Positions 33,955 to 44,297 are shown, counted from the first letter of the stretch. The stretch: DNA of 48,257 nt from Prochlorococcus sp. AG-409-B13 (GCA_003216035.1 QCJM01000008.1:1-48257), one strand, 5' to 3'. Notes: generated by a model from the letters alone, not told the origin. Numbers and translations: made by a program.

Positions 33955-34839
33955 TCAACCGCTAATCAACTGCCGAAGTGCACTCCTTATATCCCCATGA
34001 CGCATCAAAGATTCCCCAATTAAGACTGCTCCAGCCCCAGCATCATGAACCCTTTTTATGTCTTTTCTAGTAAACAAGCCAGATTCACTAACCAAAACCA
34101 CATCTTGATTTCCTAAAGAAAACTCAAATTTCTTGGCCAGTTTCTCTGTTGTAGACAAATCTGTCTCGAATGTAGTGAGGTCACGATTATTAATTCCGAC
34201 AATTGGGAAACCTCCAATAGCCAAAACTCTCTGTAGCTCATCAGCATCATGGGCCTCAACCAAAACGCCTAACCCCAAAGAAGATGCCACCTTCTTCAGA
34301 TAACTAAGATCTTGATCTGACAAAATTGCTGCAATCAATAAGATTGCATCTGCCCCTGCTGCTCTTGCCTGGTAAATCTGGTAAGGACTGAGGATGAAGT
34401 CTTTACATAGAAGGGGAATATCAACAGTTTTCCTTACCTCAACAAGGACCTCAAATCCTCCCTGGAAAAAGGTCTTATCTGTAAGCACCGATATACAACT
34501 AGCCCCTCCATCTTGATACGCAGATGCAATAGCTACTGGATCAAAATACTCACAAATAACTCCTTTGCTAGGGCTTGCTTTCTTGACTTCTGCAATAACA
34601 GCAGGAAGAAAACTAGCATTTTTTAAAGCCTTCAAGAAATCAAGGGTCCCTGGCAAATCTTCTATCTGAGACTTCAACTTATTCAAAGGAACTCTATTTC
34701 GGGCTGCTTTAACCTCACGATCTTTTTCCCAAACTATCTTCTCAAGAATATTTCTGGGTTCACTTTCAGCATGAGGGATGGAATACTCCAAGCTAGATAC
34801 TTTTACACTTGGATTAGGCGGGCGACGACGAATCTCCAT
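33955..34839 (-). CDS. trpC: Indole-3-glycerol-phosphate synthase
   Basis: Ring-closing step of tryptophan synthesis. The TIM barrel shows [16 protein letters not shown] (Glu/Lys), [61 protein letters not shown] and [13 protein letters not shown]. About 25 extra N-terminal residues ([19 protein letters not shown]) are typical of cyanobacterial TrpC. No other trp gene is adjacent. Confidence 0.97.
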   Translation of the reverse strand: MEIRRRPPNPSVKVSSLEYSIPHAESEPRNILEKIVWEKDREVKAARNRVPLNKLKSQIEDLPGTLDFLKALKNASFLPAVIAEVKKASPSKGVICEYFDPVAIASAYQDGGASCISVLTDKTFFQGGFEVLVEVRKTVDIPLLCKDFILSPYQIYQARAAGADAILLIAAILSDQDLSYLKKVASSLGLGVLVEAHDADELQRVLAIGGFPIVGINNRDLTTFETDLSTTEKLAKKFEFSLGNQDVVLVSESGLFTRKDIKRVHDAGAGAVLIGESLMRHGDIRSALRQLISG

Positions 34840-34899
34840 AGAGAATTAAAAAAGAAAATCCGAACTGATTAAGAGCAAAAGGGTAGAAAAATAGTTCAA

Positions 34900-36354
34900 C
34901 TAATTTAAAGAAGTATTTTTAATTTGATTTATAGCCAGTTTATAAGACATTTCAACCACTTCACTAAGCGTAGGGTGTGTATGGACCTCATATGCCAAAT
35001 CAATCACTGTTTGCCGACGAGAAACTGCATTGGCCACTTCTTGAATAAGATCAGCAGCATGCAATCCATAAATATGAGCACCTAAAACCTCTCCATTATC
35101 CTTCCGGAAAAGCAATTTCATAAGGCCATCACTCTCTAGTTCTGCCAAGGCTTTGGAATTCGCTTTAAAATAACTCCGAACAATTCCAAGGTCAAAGCCC
35201 TCTTTAATCGCAAGCTCCTTAGCATCAGCTTCAGTAAGGCCTACAGAGCTAATTTCTGGATGAGTAAAAGTGGCGGCAGGAATGCTTCGGTAATCAATTA
35301 ATCTTTCCTTGCCAAGAATATTTTCTACAGCAACAGTGCCCTGAGCCGCAGCAGTATGAGCAAGCATCAATTTTCCAGTTACATCCCCCACTGCCCAAAG
35401 ATGAGGCACTGGCTCACCATCAATCAATACCCTCATACTGTCATCAATAGGCAAAAATCCACGGTTCGTTATCACCCCAACAGATTCCAAATTCAAACCC
35501 TTACTACTAGGTACTCTCCCAGTTGCGACAAGTACAGCATCAACTTCAAGTTCTTCAACAAGTTCTCTAGACTTCACATCCAAAAGATCAATCTTCACTG
35601 GGCATCCAGGTGAAACCTTACCAGCTAATAAACCAGCTCTGGCATCTATATCTCTACCATCAATCAAATTTCTTATTGCGAGCTTACTGATATCTGGATC
35701 AAATGTTGGCATCACTCTTTCTAATGCTTCAACCATTGTGACTTCACATCCCAGGGCTGTGTAAACATCCGCAAATTCAAGGCCAATATATCCACTTCCG
35801 ATAATTGCAATCCAACGCGGCAACCATTCCAAATTGATTGCTTCATCACTAGTAAAAACTGTACGTCCATCAGTTTCAATACCAGGCGGAACAAACGGAT
35901 CTGAACCAGTCGCAATAATTACATCCTTAGCGCTGAGAACCCGATCAACCCCATTTTTGTCCCTTAATCCAACCCTTTGAGCCCCCTCAAGACGTCCTAT
36001 ACCCCTCAGGATTTTCACTCCTGCGCGTTCAAGCGTCTTTGTCAAATTGCTTCTAATGGTGGCAACCAACTGATTGGCATGATCAGCAATTTTCTGGCGC
36101 TCAAACCTCACAGGAGAAGCATGAATGCCAAAGCCAGCTAAATGAGCAGAATCGGCTAGTTCCCTTACCTTCCCACTTGCCGCCAATAAAGCCTTCGAGG
36201 GTACACAACCCCTATTCACGCAAGTACCCCCCATTTCGCGAGATTCAACTATCGCGACTTTCATCCCGTGATCTGCAGCATGCTTCGCTGCATCGAAGCC
36301 GCCATAACCGGCGCCTATCACAATTAAATCGAAGTCGAAATTGGCTTCGCTCAC
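34900..36354 (-). CDS. lpd: Dihydrolipoamide dehydrogenase (E3)
   Basis: FAD flavoprotein that reoxidises lipoyl groups of the pyruvate dehydrogenase and glycine cleavage complexes. Seen: FAD motif VIGAGYGGFDAA near residue 12, redox disulfide GGTCVNRGCVPSK, NAD motif IIGSGYIGLEFADVY, AVGDVTGKLMLAH, and the C-terminal active-site VHTHPTLSE. The GTG start at 36354 overlaps the stop of the upstream methyltransferase gene as GTGA, so the two are coupled. Confidence 0.96.
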   Translation of the reverse strand: MSEANFDFDLIVIGAGYGGFDAAKHAADHGMKVAIVESREMGGTCVNRGCVPSKALLAASGKVRELADSAHLAGFGIHASPVRFERQKIADHANQLVATIRSNLTKTLERAGVKILRGIGRLEGAQRVGLRDKNGVDRVLSAKDVIIATGSDPFVPPGIETDGRTVFTSDEAINLEWLPRWIAIIGSGYIGLEFADVYTALGCEVTMVEALERVMPTFDPDISKLAIRNLIDGRDIDARAGLLAGKVSPGCPVKIDLLDVKSRELVEELEVDAVLVATGRVPSSKGLNLESVGVITNRGFLPIDDSMRVLIDGEPVPHLWAVGDVTGKLMLAHTAAAQGTVAVENILGKERLIDYRSIPAATFTHPEISSVGLTEADAKELAIKEGFDLGIVRSYFKANSKALAELESDGLMKLLFRKDNGEVLGAHIYGLHAADLIQEVANAVSRRQTVIDLAYEVHTHPTLSEVVEMSYKLAINQIKNTSLN

Positions 36355-37187
36355 CTGTGGTTTTGTATATCAGTAGTCATTTTGACCCTTCGTCGCTCCA
36401 AAAGCAGAGGAACAGCAGAGGCTGCCACATTTAACGACTCAACAACTTTGCTATGTGGCAACGTAATCCCATGCGTACAACAAGCTTCAAGGGATGGGTG
36501 CAAACCAGATCCCTCATTACCAAGAACCAATACGGTTGGGTTAGTCCAATCCACTTCCCAATAAGGAACTATTTCACGTTTAACTGAAACCCCTGGTGCG
36601 AAAGTAGCTAAAACTTGCTTCCCTTGAGATACAGCTAGCTTTAATTTTGCTTCCATTAATTTTATAGCTTCCCTCTCTGAAGAGCCGAATCTTTGATAAG
36701 GGAGATGAAGGATCGCACCAGCAGAAGCTCTAAGTACTTTTTGGCCCAAAGGATCAGCTCCTGAAGCAATCCAAACAGATTCAACATCTGCTGCCAATGC
36801 TGTACGAAGCAAATTTCCAAGATTACCTGGATCCTGTAAACGATCTAAAGCCAAAATAAAATTAGCCGATTCATTATTTTTAGGCAAAGAATGTAATGAG
36901 AAGATCGTTGCCACACCATCAGGATTGACAGTAGATAAAGCTGCTTGCAAAACGGAAGGAGTAACCTCGTGAATAGGAATACTCTTATGAAGATCACTCA
37001 AAAGATTGGTATGACCTATTAACCAAGCCCTAGTTGCGATAATTTCTTTAGGCATGAATGATGTACGTAAAACTTCCTGCAGCAAATGAGTGCCCTCTAA
37101 CAACAATAATGAAGATTCTTGGCGTCCATCTTTGCAGGCAAGACGTTTTAGTCTTTTCACCAATGGGTTTCGTTTACTTGAAATCAC
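36351..37187 (-). CDS. SpoU/TrmH family RNA 2'-O-methyltransferase
   Basis: SAM-dependent ribose methyltransferase of the SPOUT class. The N-terminal substrate-binding segment (MISSKRNPLVKRLKRL and LLLEGTHLLQEVL) precedes the knot with LALDRLQDPGNLGNLLRTA, VLVLGNEGSGL and VVESLNVAASAVPLL. The length is 278 residues. The exact target (23S rRNA or tRNA) cannot be told. GTG start at 37187. Translationally coupled to lpd. Confidence 0.92.
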   Translation of the reverse strand: MISSKRNPLVKRLKRLACKDGRQESSLLLLEGTHLLQEVLRTSFMPKEIIATRAWLIGHTNLLSDLHKSIPIHEVTPSVLQAALSTVNPDGVATIFSLHSLPKNNESANFILALDRLQDPGNLGNLLRTALAADVESVWIASGADPLGQKVLRASAGAILHLPYQRFGSSEREAIKLMEAKLKLAVSQGKQVLATFAPGVSVKREIVPYWEVDWTNPTVLVLGNEGSGLHPSLEACCTHGITLPHSKVVESLNVAASAVPLLLERRRVKMTTDIQNHR

Positions 37188-37355
37188 TTGAGTACTTATG
37201 CAATGTAATTGAATCTACAAATTAAGTTTTAAAAGAAATCGATATCATTAAATCCTAATCAATTTAAACACTATAAAGCATTATAATACCCCTCCTTATT
37301 ATTTTATAGATAACAAATTCATTACCCAAAAAATTCTTTATTCACTCAACATAAT

Positions 37356-37438
37356 GCGGATGGGGAGACTTGAACTCCCACGACATTGCTGCCATTAGTA
37401 CCTGAAACTAACGCGTCTACCAATTCCGCCACATCCGC
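37356..37438 (-). tRNA. tRNA-Leu (anticodon CAG)
   Basis: The minus strand folds as a class II tRNA. The acceptor arms are GCGGATG and CATCCGC. The D-loop block is GGTAGACGC. The anticodon arm TTAGT-TTCAGGT-ACTAA gives anticodon CAG. There is a long variable arm, then GTTCAAGTC in the T-loop. The 3' CCA is not encoded. Confidence 0.96.
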
Positions 37439-37590
37439 TTGTGCCTGTCTTGCTTGCGACCAGCAAAACATTAAGCCATCACATGTCTTAATGTTTTGAT
37501 CATTACAAAGCAATCCAGTTTAGGGGCCGGACATCTAGACGCCTTGAATTTAGCTTGTCAATATGGCAGCAAATTGGGAAGTCATAGGAA

Positions 37591-38889
37591 ATGAATGGTG
37601 TGGCGACAGTCACAAAAGAGATTTTCAAGCCGCACCTGGAGATTCGAGGCAATTTTTCCCTATCTGGTGAGATTCAAATAAGTGGTGCAAAAAACTCAGC
37701 CTTAGTGCTTATGACAGCAGCTCTTCTTACCAAAGAGAAGGTTCTAATAAACAATATTCCAGACCTAACCGACGTTGATGGAATGGCTAACATCCTCGTA
37801 AACATGGGTGTAAAGCTAAATAGCAAATTAGATAGCATTGAAATTCAAGCTGACAATCTCCAACATGTTGAGCTCCCATACGAGCTTGCACACGGACTCA
37901 GAGCAAGTTTTTTCTGTATAGGGCCTCTATTAACAAGATTAGGTAGAGCAAAAATCCCATTACCTGGGGGCTGTCAAATTGGAGCCAGACCTGTAGTGGA
38001 ACATATAAGGGGACTGAAAGCTCTTGGTGCATTTGTAAGCGTAGAGCATGGAAAAGTTACCGCCTCTATACAAGGGAGTTCAAAACGACTCAAAGGTGCA
38101 GATATCGTCTTTGACTGTCCAAGCGTGGGAGCAACAGAAACAGTTCTTATGGCAGCGGTCTTAGCTGACGGAACCACAACGATAGAAAATGCAGCTCAAG
38201 AACCAGAGGTACAAGATCTAGCCAAAATGCTCAATAGCATGGGAGCGAAAGTAAGTGGAGCGGGTGGTCCAAAAATCACTATTCATGGTGTTGACTCTCT
38301 AAAAGGATGTGACTACACAGTTATGCCTGATCGAATAGAAGCAGGAACTTTCCTCTTAGCAGCAGCTATTACTCAATCCAAGCTAAGAATTTCCCCAGTA
38401 ATACCAGAGCATCTCAGTGCAGTTCTGCAGAAACTAAGGGATTGTGGATGCACTCTCGAGATCGCAAACGATTGCATAACAATCACACCAGGAGAAATAC
38501 GTGGGGTTGATTTAACAACCCAACCATACCCAGGATTTCCAACTGACTTGCAAGCTCCTTTTATGGCTTTACTAACAATTGCCAAAGGAACAAGTGTTGT
38601 AACCGAGAAAATTTATGAGAACCGTATGCAGCATGTAGCTGAATTACAAAGGATGGGGGCTTCTATTCGACTGCAGGGGAATACCGCAGTGATTGAAGGT
38701 GTTCCCGAATTAAGTGGAGCTCCAATTATGGGAGGGGATTTACGGTCAACCGCCGCAATGGTCATCGCCAGCCTTGCAGCAAATGGGACGAGTCGTTTAG
38801 AAGGCCTCAATCACCTCGACAGAGGATATGCTGCTATAGAAAAAAAGCTAAATAAAGCTGGTGCTCATATCCTGAGACATCAGCAGTAA
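37591..38889 (+). CDS. murA: UDP-N-acetylglucosamine 1-carboxyvinyltransferase
   Basis: First committed step of peptidoglycan synthesis. The N-terminal [17 protein letters not shown] holds the conserved Lys-Asn, and the catalytic loop [15 protein letters not shown] has the Cys (residue 128) that fosfomycin alkylates in this family. Later marks are [32 protein letters not shown] and [16 protein letters not shown]. The 432 residues are normal. It is followed 28 bases later by tRNA-Leu(CAA). Confidence 0.96.
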   Translation: MNGVATVTKEIFKPHLEIRGNFSLSGEIQISGAKNSALVLMTAALLTKEKVLINNIPDLTDVDGMANILVNMGVKLNSKLDSIEIQADNLQHVELPYELAHGLRASFFCIGPLLTRLGRAKIPLPGGCQIGARPVVEHIRGLKALGAFVSVEHGKVTASIQGSSKRLKGADIVFDCPSVGATETVLMAAVLADGTTTIENAAQEPEVQDLAKMLNSMGAKVSGAGGPKITIHGVDSLKGCDYTVMPDRIEAGTFLLAAAITQSKLRISPVIPEHLSAVLQKLRDCGCTLEIANDCITITPGEIRGVDLTTQPYPGFPTDLQAPFMALLTIAKGTSVVTEKIYENRMQHVAELQRMGASIRLQGNTAVIEGVPELSGAPIMGGDLRSTAAMVIASLAANGTSRLEGLNHLDRGYAAIEKKLNKAGAHILRHQQ

Positions 38890-38917
38890 GTCTTCTACTG
38901 GCTTAAAATCAAGACAT

Positions 38918-38999
38918 GGGAGCGTGGTGGAATTGGTAGACGCACCGCACTCAAAATGCGGCACCTTCGGGTTTGTCGGTTCGAGTCCGACCGCTCCCA
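38918..38999 (+). tRNA. tRNA-Leu (anticodon CAA)
   Basis: Class II cloverleaf with acceptor arms GGGAGCG and CGCTCCC plus discriminator A. It has GGTAGACGC in the D arm and an anticodon stem CCGCA/TGCGG with loop CTCAAAA, hence CAA. A variable arm (CACCTTCGGGTT) and GGTTCGAGTCC T arm complete it. No encoded CCA. The argD ATG is only 8 bases beyond its 3' end. Confidence 0.97.
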
Positions 39000-39007
39000 C
39001 TTCCTTA

Positions 39008-40189
39008 ATGGACACTTATCAACCTTTTCCATTGACTCTGGTTAGAGGAAAAGGTTGTTGGGTCTGGAGCTCAAATGGCAAGCGATACCTCGATGCCGTC
39101 GCTGGAATCGCAACATGCAGCCTTGGGCATAGTGACGATGGCATTCGTCGTTCTCTGACCCGTCAACTAAACAAGCTTCAACATGTTTCTAATCTTTATC
39201 AAATCCCTGAACAAGAATCTCTGGCGCGTTGGCTAGTTGACCACAGCTGTACTGACAAAGTCTTTTTCTGTAATAGCGGAGCTGAAGCAAATGAAGCCGC
39301 AATCAAATTAGCCCGAAAACATGGGCATACGAATCGAGGAATTGAAGAGCCAATAATCCTTGCTGCAAAAGGAAGTTTTCATGGACGAACACTTGCTGCT
39401 GTTAGTGCAACAGGACAACCGAAATATCACAAAGGTTTTGAACCTATGGTTAAAGGCTTTGAATTCTTCGAATTTAACAACTTACAATCACTTCAAAGCT
39501 TAATTCACAAGCTAGAGGAGAATGCTCCACATATAGCAGCTATCTTGATCGAACCATTACAAGGGGAGGGAGGAGTAAAACCAGGAGAGAAAAAATTCTT
39601 TTATGGTTTAAAAGAGCTATGCAAAGATCATGAACTAATGTTGATATTTGACGAAGTCCAAACGGGTGTAGGGCGAACTGGAAATTGGTGGGGGTATGAG
39701 AAACTTAATATAGAGCCTGATGCAATTACACTTGCGAAAGGATTAGGCGGAGGACATGCAATAGGAGCCTTATTAGTAAAGGAGCATGCAAATTTATTCA
39801 AGCCTGGAGATCACGCAAGCACCTTTGGGGGGAATCCTTTCGCTTCCAAGGCAGGGTTAACAGTTGTCAGCGAAATAGAGCGTCGAGGCATCTTGAAAAA
39901 TGTCACTGAAAGGGGTAATCAACTAAAAGAAGGTCTAAATAAACTTGTATCAACCTTTCCTAATCAACTGAAAGAAGCCCGAGGGTGGGGTCTTCTTCAA
40001 GGGTTAGTACTTCGAAATGAATCAAGCTTCAATGCGCAAGATTTTTGCAATGCTGCTATTAATGAGAAGCTTTTAGTAGTAGCAGCCGGCCCAAAAGTTA
40101 TTCGAATGGTGCCACCTTTAAATATCAAAGCAAATGAAGTGAGTGAAATAATTAAAAGGCTTCAAAAAACACTCAATTTATTAGTCTAA
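39008..40189 (+). CDS. argD: Acetylornithine aminotransferase
   Basis: PLP enzyme of arginine synthesis. Family marks: GKRYLDAVAGIATCSLGH, FFCNSGAEANEAAIKLARKH, GSFHGRTLAAVSATGQPKY, LIFDEVQTGVGRTG (Asp binding the PLP ring), ITLAKGLGGG (catalytic Lys) and HASTFGGNP. The 393-residue product starts at ATG 39008. The open frame continues back through the tRNA gene, but that part is an artefact. The stop is followed at once by the folC TTG. Confidence 0.96.
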   Translation: MDTYQPFPLTLVRGKGCWVWSSNGKRYLDAVAGIATCSLGHSDDGIRRSLTRQLNKLQHVSNLYQIPEQESLARWLVDHSCTDKVFFCNSGAEANEAAIKLARKHGHTNRGIEEPIILAAKGSFHGRTLAAVSATGQPKYHKGFEPMVKGFEFFEFNNLQSLQSLIHKLEENAPHIAAILIEPLQGEGGVKPGEKKFFYGLKELCKDHELMLIFDEVQTGVGRTGNWWGYEKLNIEPDAITLAKGLGGGHAIGALLVKEHANLFKPGDHASTFGGNPFASKAGLTVVSEIERRGILKNVTERGNQLKEGLNKLVSTFPNQLKEARGWGLLQGLVLRNESSFNAQDFCNAAINEKLLVVAAGPKVIRMVPPLNIKANEVSEIIKRLQKTLNLLV

Positions 40190-41428
40190 TTGGAAATTAT
40201 TACACCAAAAAGGAATAATGAACTAACTGAACTAATAACAAATTTAGCAAGAGAAGAAGTTCACCTTGGATTAGAAAGAATAAAAGGGGCATTAAAGGCT
40301 ATGGGCAACCCATGCAAGGAAATCCCAGCAATTCAAATCGTGGGAACAAATGGCAAAGGATCTATTGCCAGCTTCTTACAAAGCTGCCTTAAATATTCTG
40401 GTATTCGTGCAGGTGTTACAACTTCTCCCCACTTAGTCAGTTGGTGCGAGCGCATATGTACTGATGGGGAGTTGATTTCGCATGGAGAATTTAGAAAGCG
40501 CCTAATCTCTTTAAAACCAATAGCCCGAAACTATAAACTGAGTGCTTTTGAACTTGTAATAGCTGCAGCCTTTGACCACTTCGCTGAACAAAAAGTAGAA
40601 ATCCTTGTCTTAGAAGTAGGGCTTGGTGGCCGCCTAGATGCAACTTCAGCTCATTCTTCGAGACCTGTAATTGCATTCGGCTCAATAGGTCTTGACCATT
40701 GTGAATACTTGGGAAAAAACTTAAAAGAAATCACACAAGAGAAAGCAGCAGTGATAAACCCAGGAAGCATTGTTATAAGTGCCAAACAACATCCTGAAGT
40801 CACTAAAGTCTTGAAAGATGCAGCACAAAAAAAACAAGCCAAACTCAAATGGGTCAATCCACTACCTAAGGACTGGATTCTTGGCTTGAAAGGAGATATC
40901 CAAAGAGAGAATGCAGCAGTAGCTAAAGGAGTGCTTGAAGCATTGTCTTGTATTGGGTGGAACTTTGATGAAAAAAAAGTTCAAGAAGGGCTTACCCTAG
41001 CGAAATGGCCTGGAAGACTTCAGAAAACAAGCTGGCATAAGCTTCCTTTAATTGTTGATGGCGCACACAACCCACCTGCAGCAGAGCAACTAGCAAAGGA
41101 GAGAAATAGTTGGGAAAACCAAGAGAATGGAATTCATTGGATACTAGGCATACAAGCCAACAAAGATGCTCCAACTATTATTCGCTATTTATTAAAACCT
41201 AATGACTTCGCATGGATTGTCTCAGTGCCTAATTGCCTGAGTTGGAACAAAATTCAGCTTTTAAAAATTTGTCCAGAACTATCTGGACAAATTCTCAGCG
41301 CTGATAATGCCCAACAGGTTCTATATAGGTTGATGCAAAAGGGATGGCCAGTTCCCCCTCCAGTTGTCACTGGTTCTTTATATTTAATAGGAGATCTTAT
41401 CGATAAAGAGATCCTCACTTTGAGGTAA
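40190..41428 (+). CDS. folC: Folylpolyglutamate synthase / dihydrofolate synthase
   Basis: Adds glutamate to folates. P-loop IVGTNGKGSIASFLQ (residues about 50-64), then TTSPHLVSWCERI, VEILVLEVGLGGRLDATSA, GLDHCEYLGKNLKEI, GRLQKTSWHKLPLIVDGAHNPPA (in pieces). At 412 residues it is in the normal range. It begins with a TTG directly after the argD stop, so no intergenic base separates them and translation is probably coupled. Confidence 0.93.
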   Translation: MEIITPKRNNELTELITNLAREEVHLGLERIKGALKAMGNPCKEIPAIQIVGTNGKGSIASFLQSCLKYSGIRAGVTTSPHLVSWCERICTDGELISHGEFRKRLISLKPIARNYKLSAFELVIAAAFDHFAEQKVEILVLEVGLGGRLDATSAHSSRPVIAFGSIGLDHCEYLGKNLKEITQEKAAVINPGSIVISAKQHPEVTKVLKDAAQKKQAKLKWVNPLPKDWILGLKGDIQRENAAVAKGVLEALSCIGWNFDEKKVQEGLTLAKWPGRLQKTSWHKLPLIVDGAHNPPAAEQLAKERNSWENQENGIHWILGIQANKDAPTIIRYLLKPNDFAWIVSVPNCLSWNKIQLLKICPELSGQILSADNAQQVLYRLMQKGWPVPPPVVTGSLYLIGDLIDKEILTLR

Positions 41429-41434
41429 ATACTA

Positions 41435-42781
41435 TTAATCCCAGCCTTTAAGTTTCCCTGGGTTGAGGATACCTAAAGGATCATAATCTCTTTTTGCCTG
41501 GACTTGATGACTATCTATAATACCAAGGCCTCCATCTTCAACAGTTATTACATGTGGATCAAACACCACTGCACCAATTTCCTTGCATTGATTGATTAAT
41601 TGTCCAAGTATTTCATTACCTTTCCATCGAACAACTGGCAAAGCAGCAATACGCTGAGCACCCTGTTGACGAACTGCTTCCAAATGCCAAAGCAAATCAT
41701 CACCCCATCTACTTTTAATCTTCTCCATCGCTTGCAATTCTGGTTGTGGCAAGAGCATCTGCAAATAAGTCCATCTAGGATCTGCAGCACGCATATGCAA
41801 CGTCGTGTGATTCCATGTGAGTTCTCTCAAGCACTTTCCTGATTTATTTGTCTCCGCCCCCAAGGAATTAAAACTTACTCCAACTCTTTTGCAAAGACGC
41901 TCCAAAGTACTCAACCCATCTGGAGCAACCAAAATTAAAAGTCGATGTTTGTTCTTTGATACTCCAGACCAAGAAGGAAGCTGATCAACAATTTCTCTTT
42001 CCAACAAACTACATAGATGCAAATCAACTGCCACTCTCGAACAACTTATAAGAAGCTCCACAGCAACAGACCAGTCATCGCAATCAATAACTACTTGTTG
42101 CCATTTCAAAGCCGGTGTAGTTGCCAAAGTTAAAGCCGTAATTATTCCATTTGTGCCATAAGCATGATTAAGTGCTTCAGAATCATTCGCGTCAAGCTCT
42201 AATCTCTTTGGAGAAGATTCGATCGTGATTACTTCCAGGCCTAAAAGATGTCCTGGATCACGCAAGAAGCCCCAACGAACAGATCCAATTCCACCAGAAC
42301 CTCCAGCAACAAAGCCACCTATAGAAGCAGTCCGCCATGTACTTGGCAATAAACGCAACTGACGACCATAAGAGCCCAATCGATTATTAAGATCTCCCAT
42401 CAAACAGCCTGACTCAACAATGACCTCACCAGTAAAAGGATTGATATCACGAATTTTTTTTAGCGCATTCATAAGCATCACAACTCCACCTTGCAAAGGA
42501 ACACATTGTCCATAATTCCCTGTGCCGGCTCCTCGGAGAGTTAAAGGAATTGAATATTGATTACAGGCACTTGCCACAGCCATAACAGCCGCCAAAGAAT
42601 GAGGCTTTACAACAAGTTCTGCACAACAACCTTCGAGTTTCTGAATTAGAACAGGTGAATATTCAAAGAAATCCCTGGAAAAACGTTTCCTATCAGCAAA
42701 AGAGTGAATTAAATCAAGATCAGGAACTTCACTCAAAATATTTATCAACTTCTTTAGGATAAATGACTTATTCATGAGCAT
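41435..42781 (-). CDS. FAD-linked oxidase (GlcD-like)
   Basis: A flavoprotein with a PCMH/FAD_binding_4 N-terminal domain: CCAELVVKPHSLAAVMAVAS, LRGAGTGNYGQCVPLQGGVV, VESGCLMGDLNNRL and TASIGGFVAGGSGGIGSVRW. The C-terminal half ends DYDPLGILNPGKLKGW, as in glycolate oxidase GlcD-type enzymes. The substrate is unknown and no GlcE or GlcF partner is adjacent. It begins 4 bases after the stop of the amidohydrolase gene, so they form an operon. Confidence 0.87.
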   Translation of the reverse strand: MLMNKSFILKKLINILSEVPDLDLIHSFADRKRFSRDFFEYSPVLIQKLEGCCAELVVKPHSLAAVMAVASACNQYSIPLTLRGAGTGNYGQCVPLQGGVVMLMNALKKIRDINPFTGEVIVESGCLMGDLNNRLGSYGRQLRLLPSTWRTASIGGFVAGGSGGIGSVRWGFLRDPGHLLGLEVITIESSPKRLELDANDSEALNHAYGTNGIITALTLATTPALKWQQVVIDCDDWSVAVELLISCSRVAVDLHLCSLLEREIVDQLPSWSGVSKNKHRLLILVAPDGLSTLERLCKRVGVSFNSLGAETNKSGKCLRELTWNHTTLHMRAADPRWTYLQMLLPQPELQAMEKIKSRWGDDLLWHLEAVRQQGAQRIAALPVVRWKGNEILGQLINQCKEIGAVVFDPHVITVEDGGLGIIDSHQVQAKRDYDPLGILNPGKLKGWD

Positions 42782-42785
42782 TTAG

Positions 42786-44051
42786 TTAATTCATTTTTAA
42801 GGAAGAGATCTTTAGGTCATCAAACCACCTCCCTTGGATAATTACTCTCCTTTTTGTAGGCATGGATAAGACCTCAGACCAACTCCCAGCCTCCAACAAA
42901 ATAAAATCAGCAGGCGCTCCTGCAATAAAAGTTCCGTCCCATTCAAGATTCATCAAAGAAGAAGCTGAAGTAGTAAATGGAGCCAAACCTAATCTTTTCC
43001 AAGGGGCTAATTGAGCAATAGGTAATGCAAATGCCATTAAAGCAAGAGGATCAAAATTACCTCCAGGGAACCATGGGTCCTGAACATTATCTCCGCCTAC
43101 CGCGACTTTCACTCCAGCTTGCTGAAGCTGAAAGATAGGGGCCAATGGACGAATAACAGGCGTAGACATTGGTTGACGTCCAAGTAACCAAGCATTCGTA
43201 AGAGGGAGAGCTACAACATTCACATGATGCTCTGCTAACCGATTGGCTAAAAGTTTTAGTTCCTTTGGTGGAAGGAGCCCCATGCTGCTGGAATGGCTAC
43301 AAGTGATCGGAATGTTTATTTCCGATTGATCTAGAACTTGAACTAATTGCTTCAATCCGTCACCAGGATGAGTATCAGCTTCATCAATATGAAGATCGAC
43401 CCCACAACCAAACTTGCTAGCCAGTTGAAACATTTGCAGAAGTGAGTCTCTCAATATTTTCTCTTTAAAAGGTGGAGCCAAAACACCTCCCAAAAGCCCT
43501 CCAAAGTGTGAGATCCGAGCTGCCAGATCATTTCCCAATGCTGTGTTCCAATATTCCAAAGGCACCATTGCAACCAATTGCAAATCAATCAAAGGTTTCC
43601 ACTTCCTTCGAAGGTCAATTAAAACCTCCCAGATTTGATCAACCCCAAGTCCAAAACTATCAATATGGCTTCGAACGGCTCTTAATCCATTTCTCAAGCC
43701 TAAAGTTATAGATCTCTCTGCCCTCAAGCGAACTTCATTTGCAGTTCTAGTTTGATGTTCCTGAAGATTTGCAGCCAAAGCTGCGCTATATGTACCAACT
43801 AAATTTGGATTCATTCCCCAAGTAAAAGCCTTATCAATATGTGTGTGAGGCTCTAAAAGCCTTGGGAGAAGAAGTTTTTCCTGAGACCTATGGTTTTGTT
43901 CAATAGCCTCAATCGAGGTAATACGGCCCCTGAGCCAACTAATTCGAAGGAAGCAAAGCCCATCAAAGGTAACTGGTGCTCCCAAAACATCCCTTCCATT
44001 TCCAACTAGTCCACGAGGAACAAAAGCTTCGACGCTACCGTTATCATTCAT
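42786..44051 (-). CDS. Amidohydrolase (cytosine deaminase-like)
   Basis: A metal-dependent hydrolase of 421 residues. The N-terminal metal site LLPRLLEPHTHIDKAFTWG places His-x-His at the end of the first barrel strand. VRSHIDSFG and VDLHIDEADTHPGDG supply further ligands, ITCSHSSSMG follows, and GGDNVQDPWFPGGN carries the late Asp. This pattern is closest to cytosine deaminase or N-isopropylammelide-type enzymes. The real substrate cannot be told. It is first in a two-gene unit with the FAD oxidase. Confidence 0.85.
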   Translation of the reverse strand: MNDNGSVEAFVPRGLVGNGRDVLGAPVTFDGLCFLRISWLRGRITSIEAIEQNHRSQEKLLLPRLLEPHTHIDKAFTWGMNPNLVGTYSAALAANLQEHQTRTANEVRLRAERSITLGLRNGLRAVRSHIDSFGLGVDQIWEVLIDLRRKWKPLIDLQLVAMVPLEYWNTALGNDLAARISHFGGLLGGVLAPPFKEKILRDSLLQMFQLASKFGCGVDLHIDEADTHPGDGLKQLVQVLDQSEINIPITCSHSSSMGLLPPKELKLLANRLAEHHVNVVALPLTNAWLLGRQPMSTPVIRPLAPIFQLQQAGVKVAVGGDNVQDPWFPGGNFDPLALMAFALPIAQLAPWKRLGLAPFTTSASSLMNLEWDGTFIAGAPADFILLEAGSWSEVLSMPTKRRVIIQGRWFDDLKISSLKMN

Positions 44052-44150
44052 ATCCTTCTACAAGCAGTTGAAAAGTTCCACTCAACAGGAAGCAACATCA
44101 TGCTTTCAACCTATGAGTTCTAACAATTAAATAAAGCAGTGGGGGGAAGA

Positions 44151-44198
44151 ATGCATGCCTATGACAAAAAACTTACTTCTTTAAAAGCTCGAAAGTAG
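44151..44198 (+). CDS. Possible 15-aa leader peptide or microprotein
   Basis: MHAYDKKLTSLKARK-stop, preceded by GGGGGGAAGA, one of the strongest Shine-Dalgarno-like stretches in the window and correctly spaced. It lies in the 246-base gap before tRNA-His. There is no downstream gene on the same strand for 290 bases other than the tRNA. Function unknown, and it may be spurious. Confidence 0.25.
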   Translation: MHAYDKKLTSLKARK

Positions 44199-44297
44199 TA
44201 ATTTCAGTTTGCTTAGTGAGGAAGAAAGCACAAACATTTTGAAAAAACGCTAATTTCAGGTGAAAATCTATGCGTATTGTTAAATTCATAACGACGC

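Noticed and set aside
38924-39007. N-terminal extension of argD reading through the tRNA
   Set aside because: These codons overlap tRNA-Leu(CAA). ATG 39008 gives the normal ArgD N-terminus.
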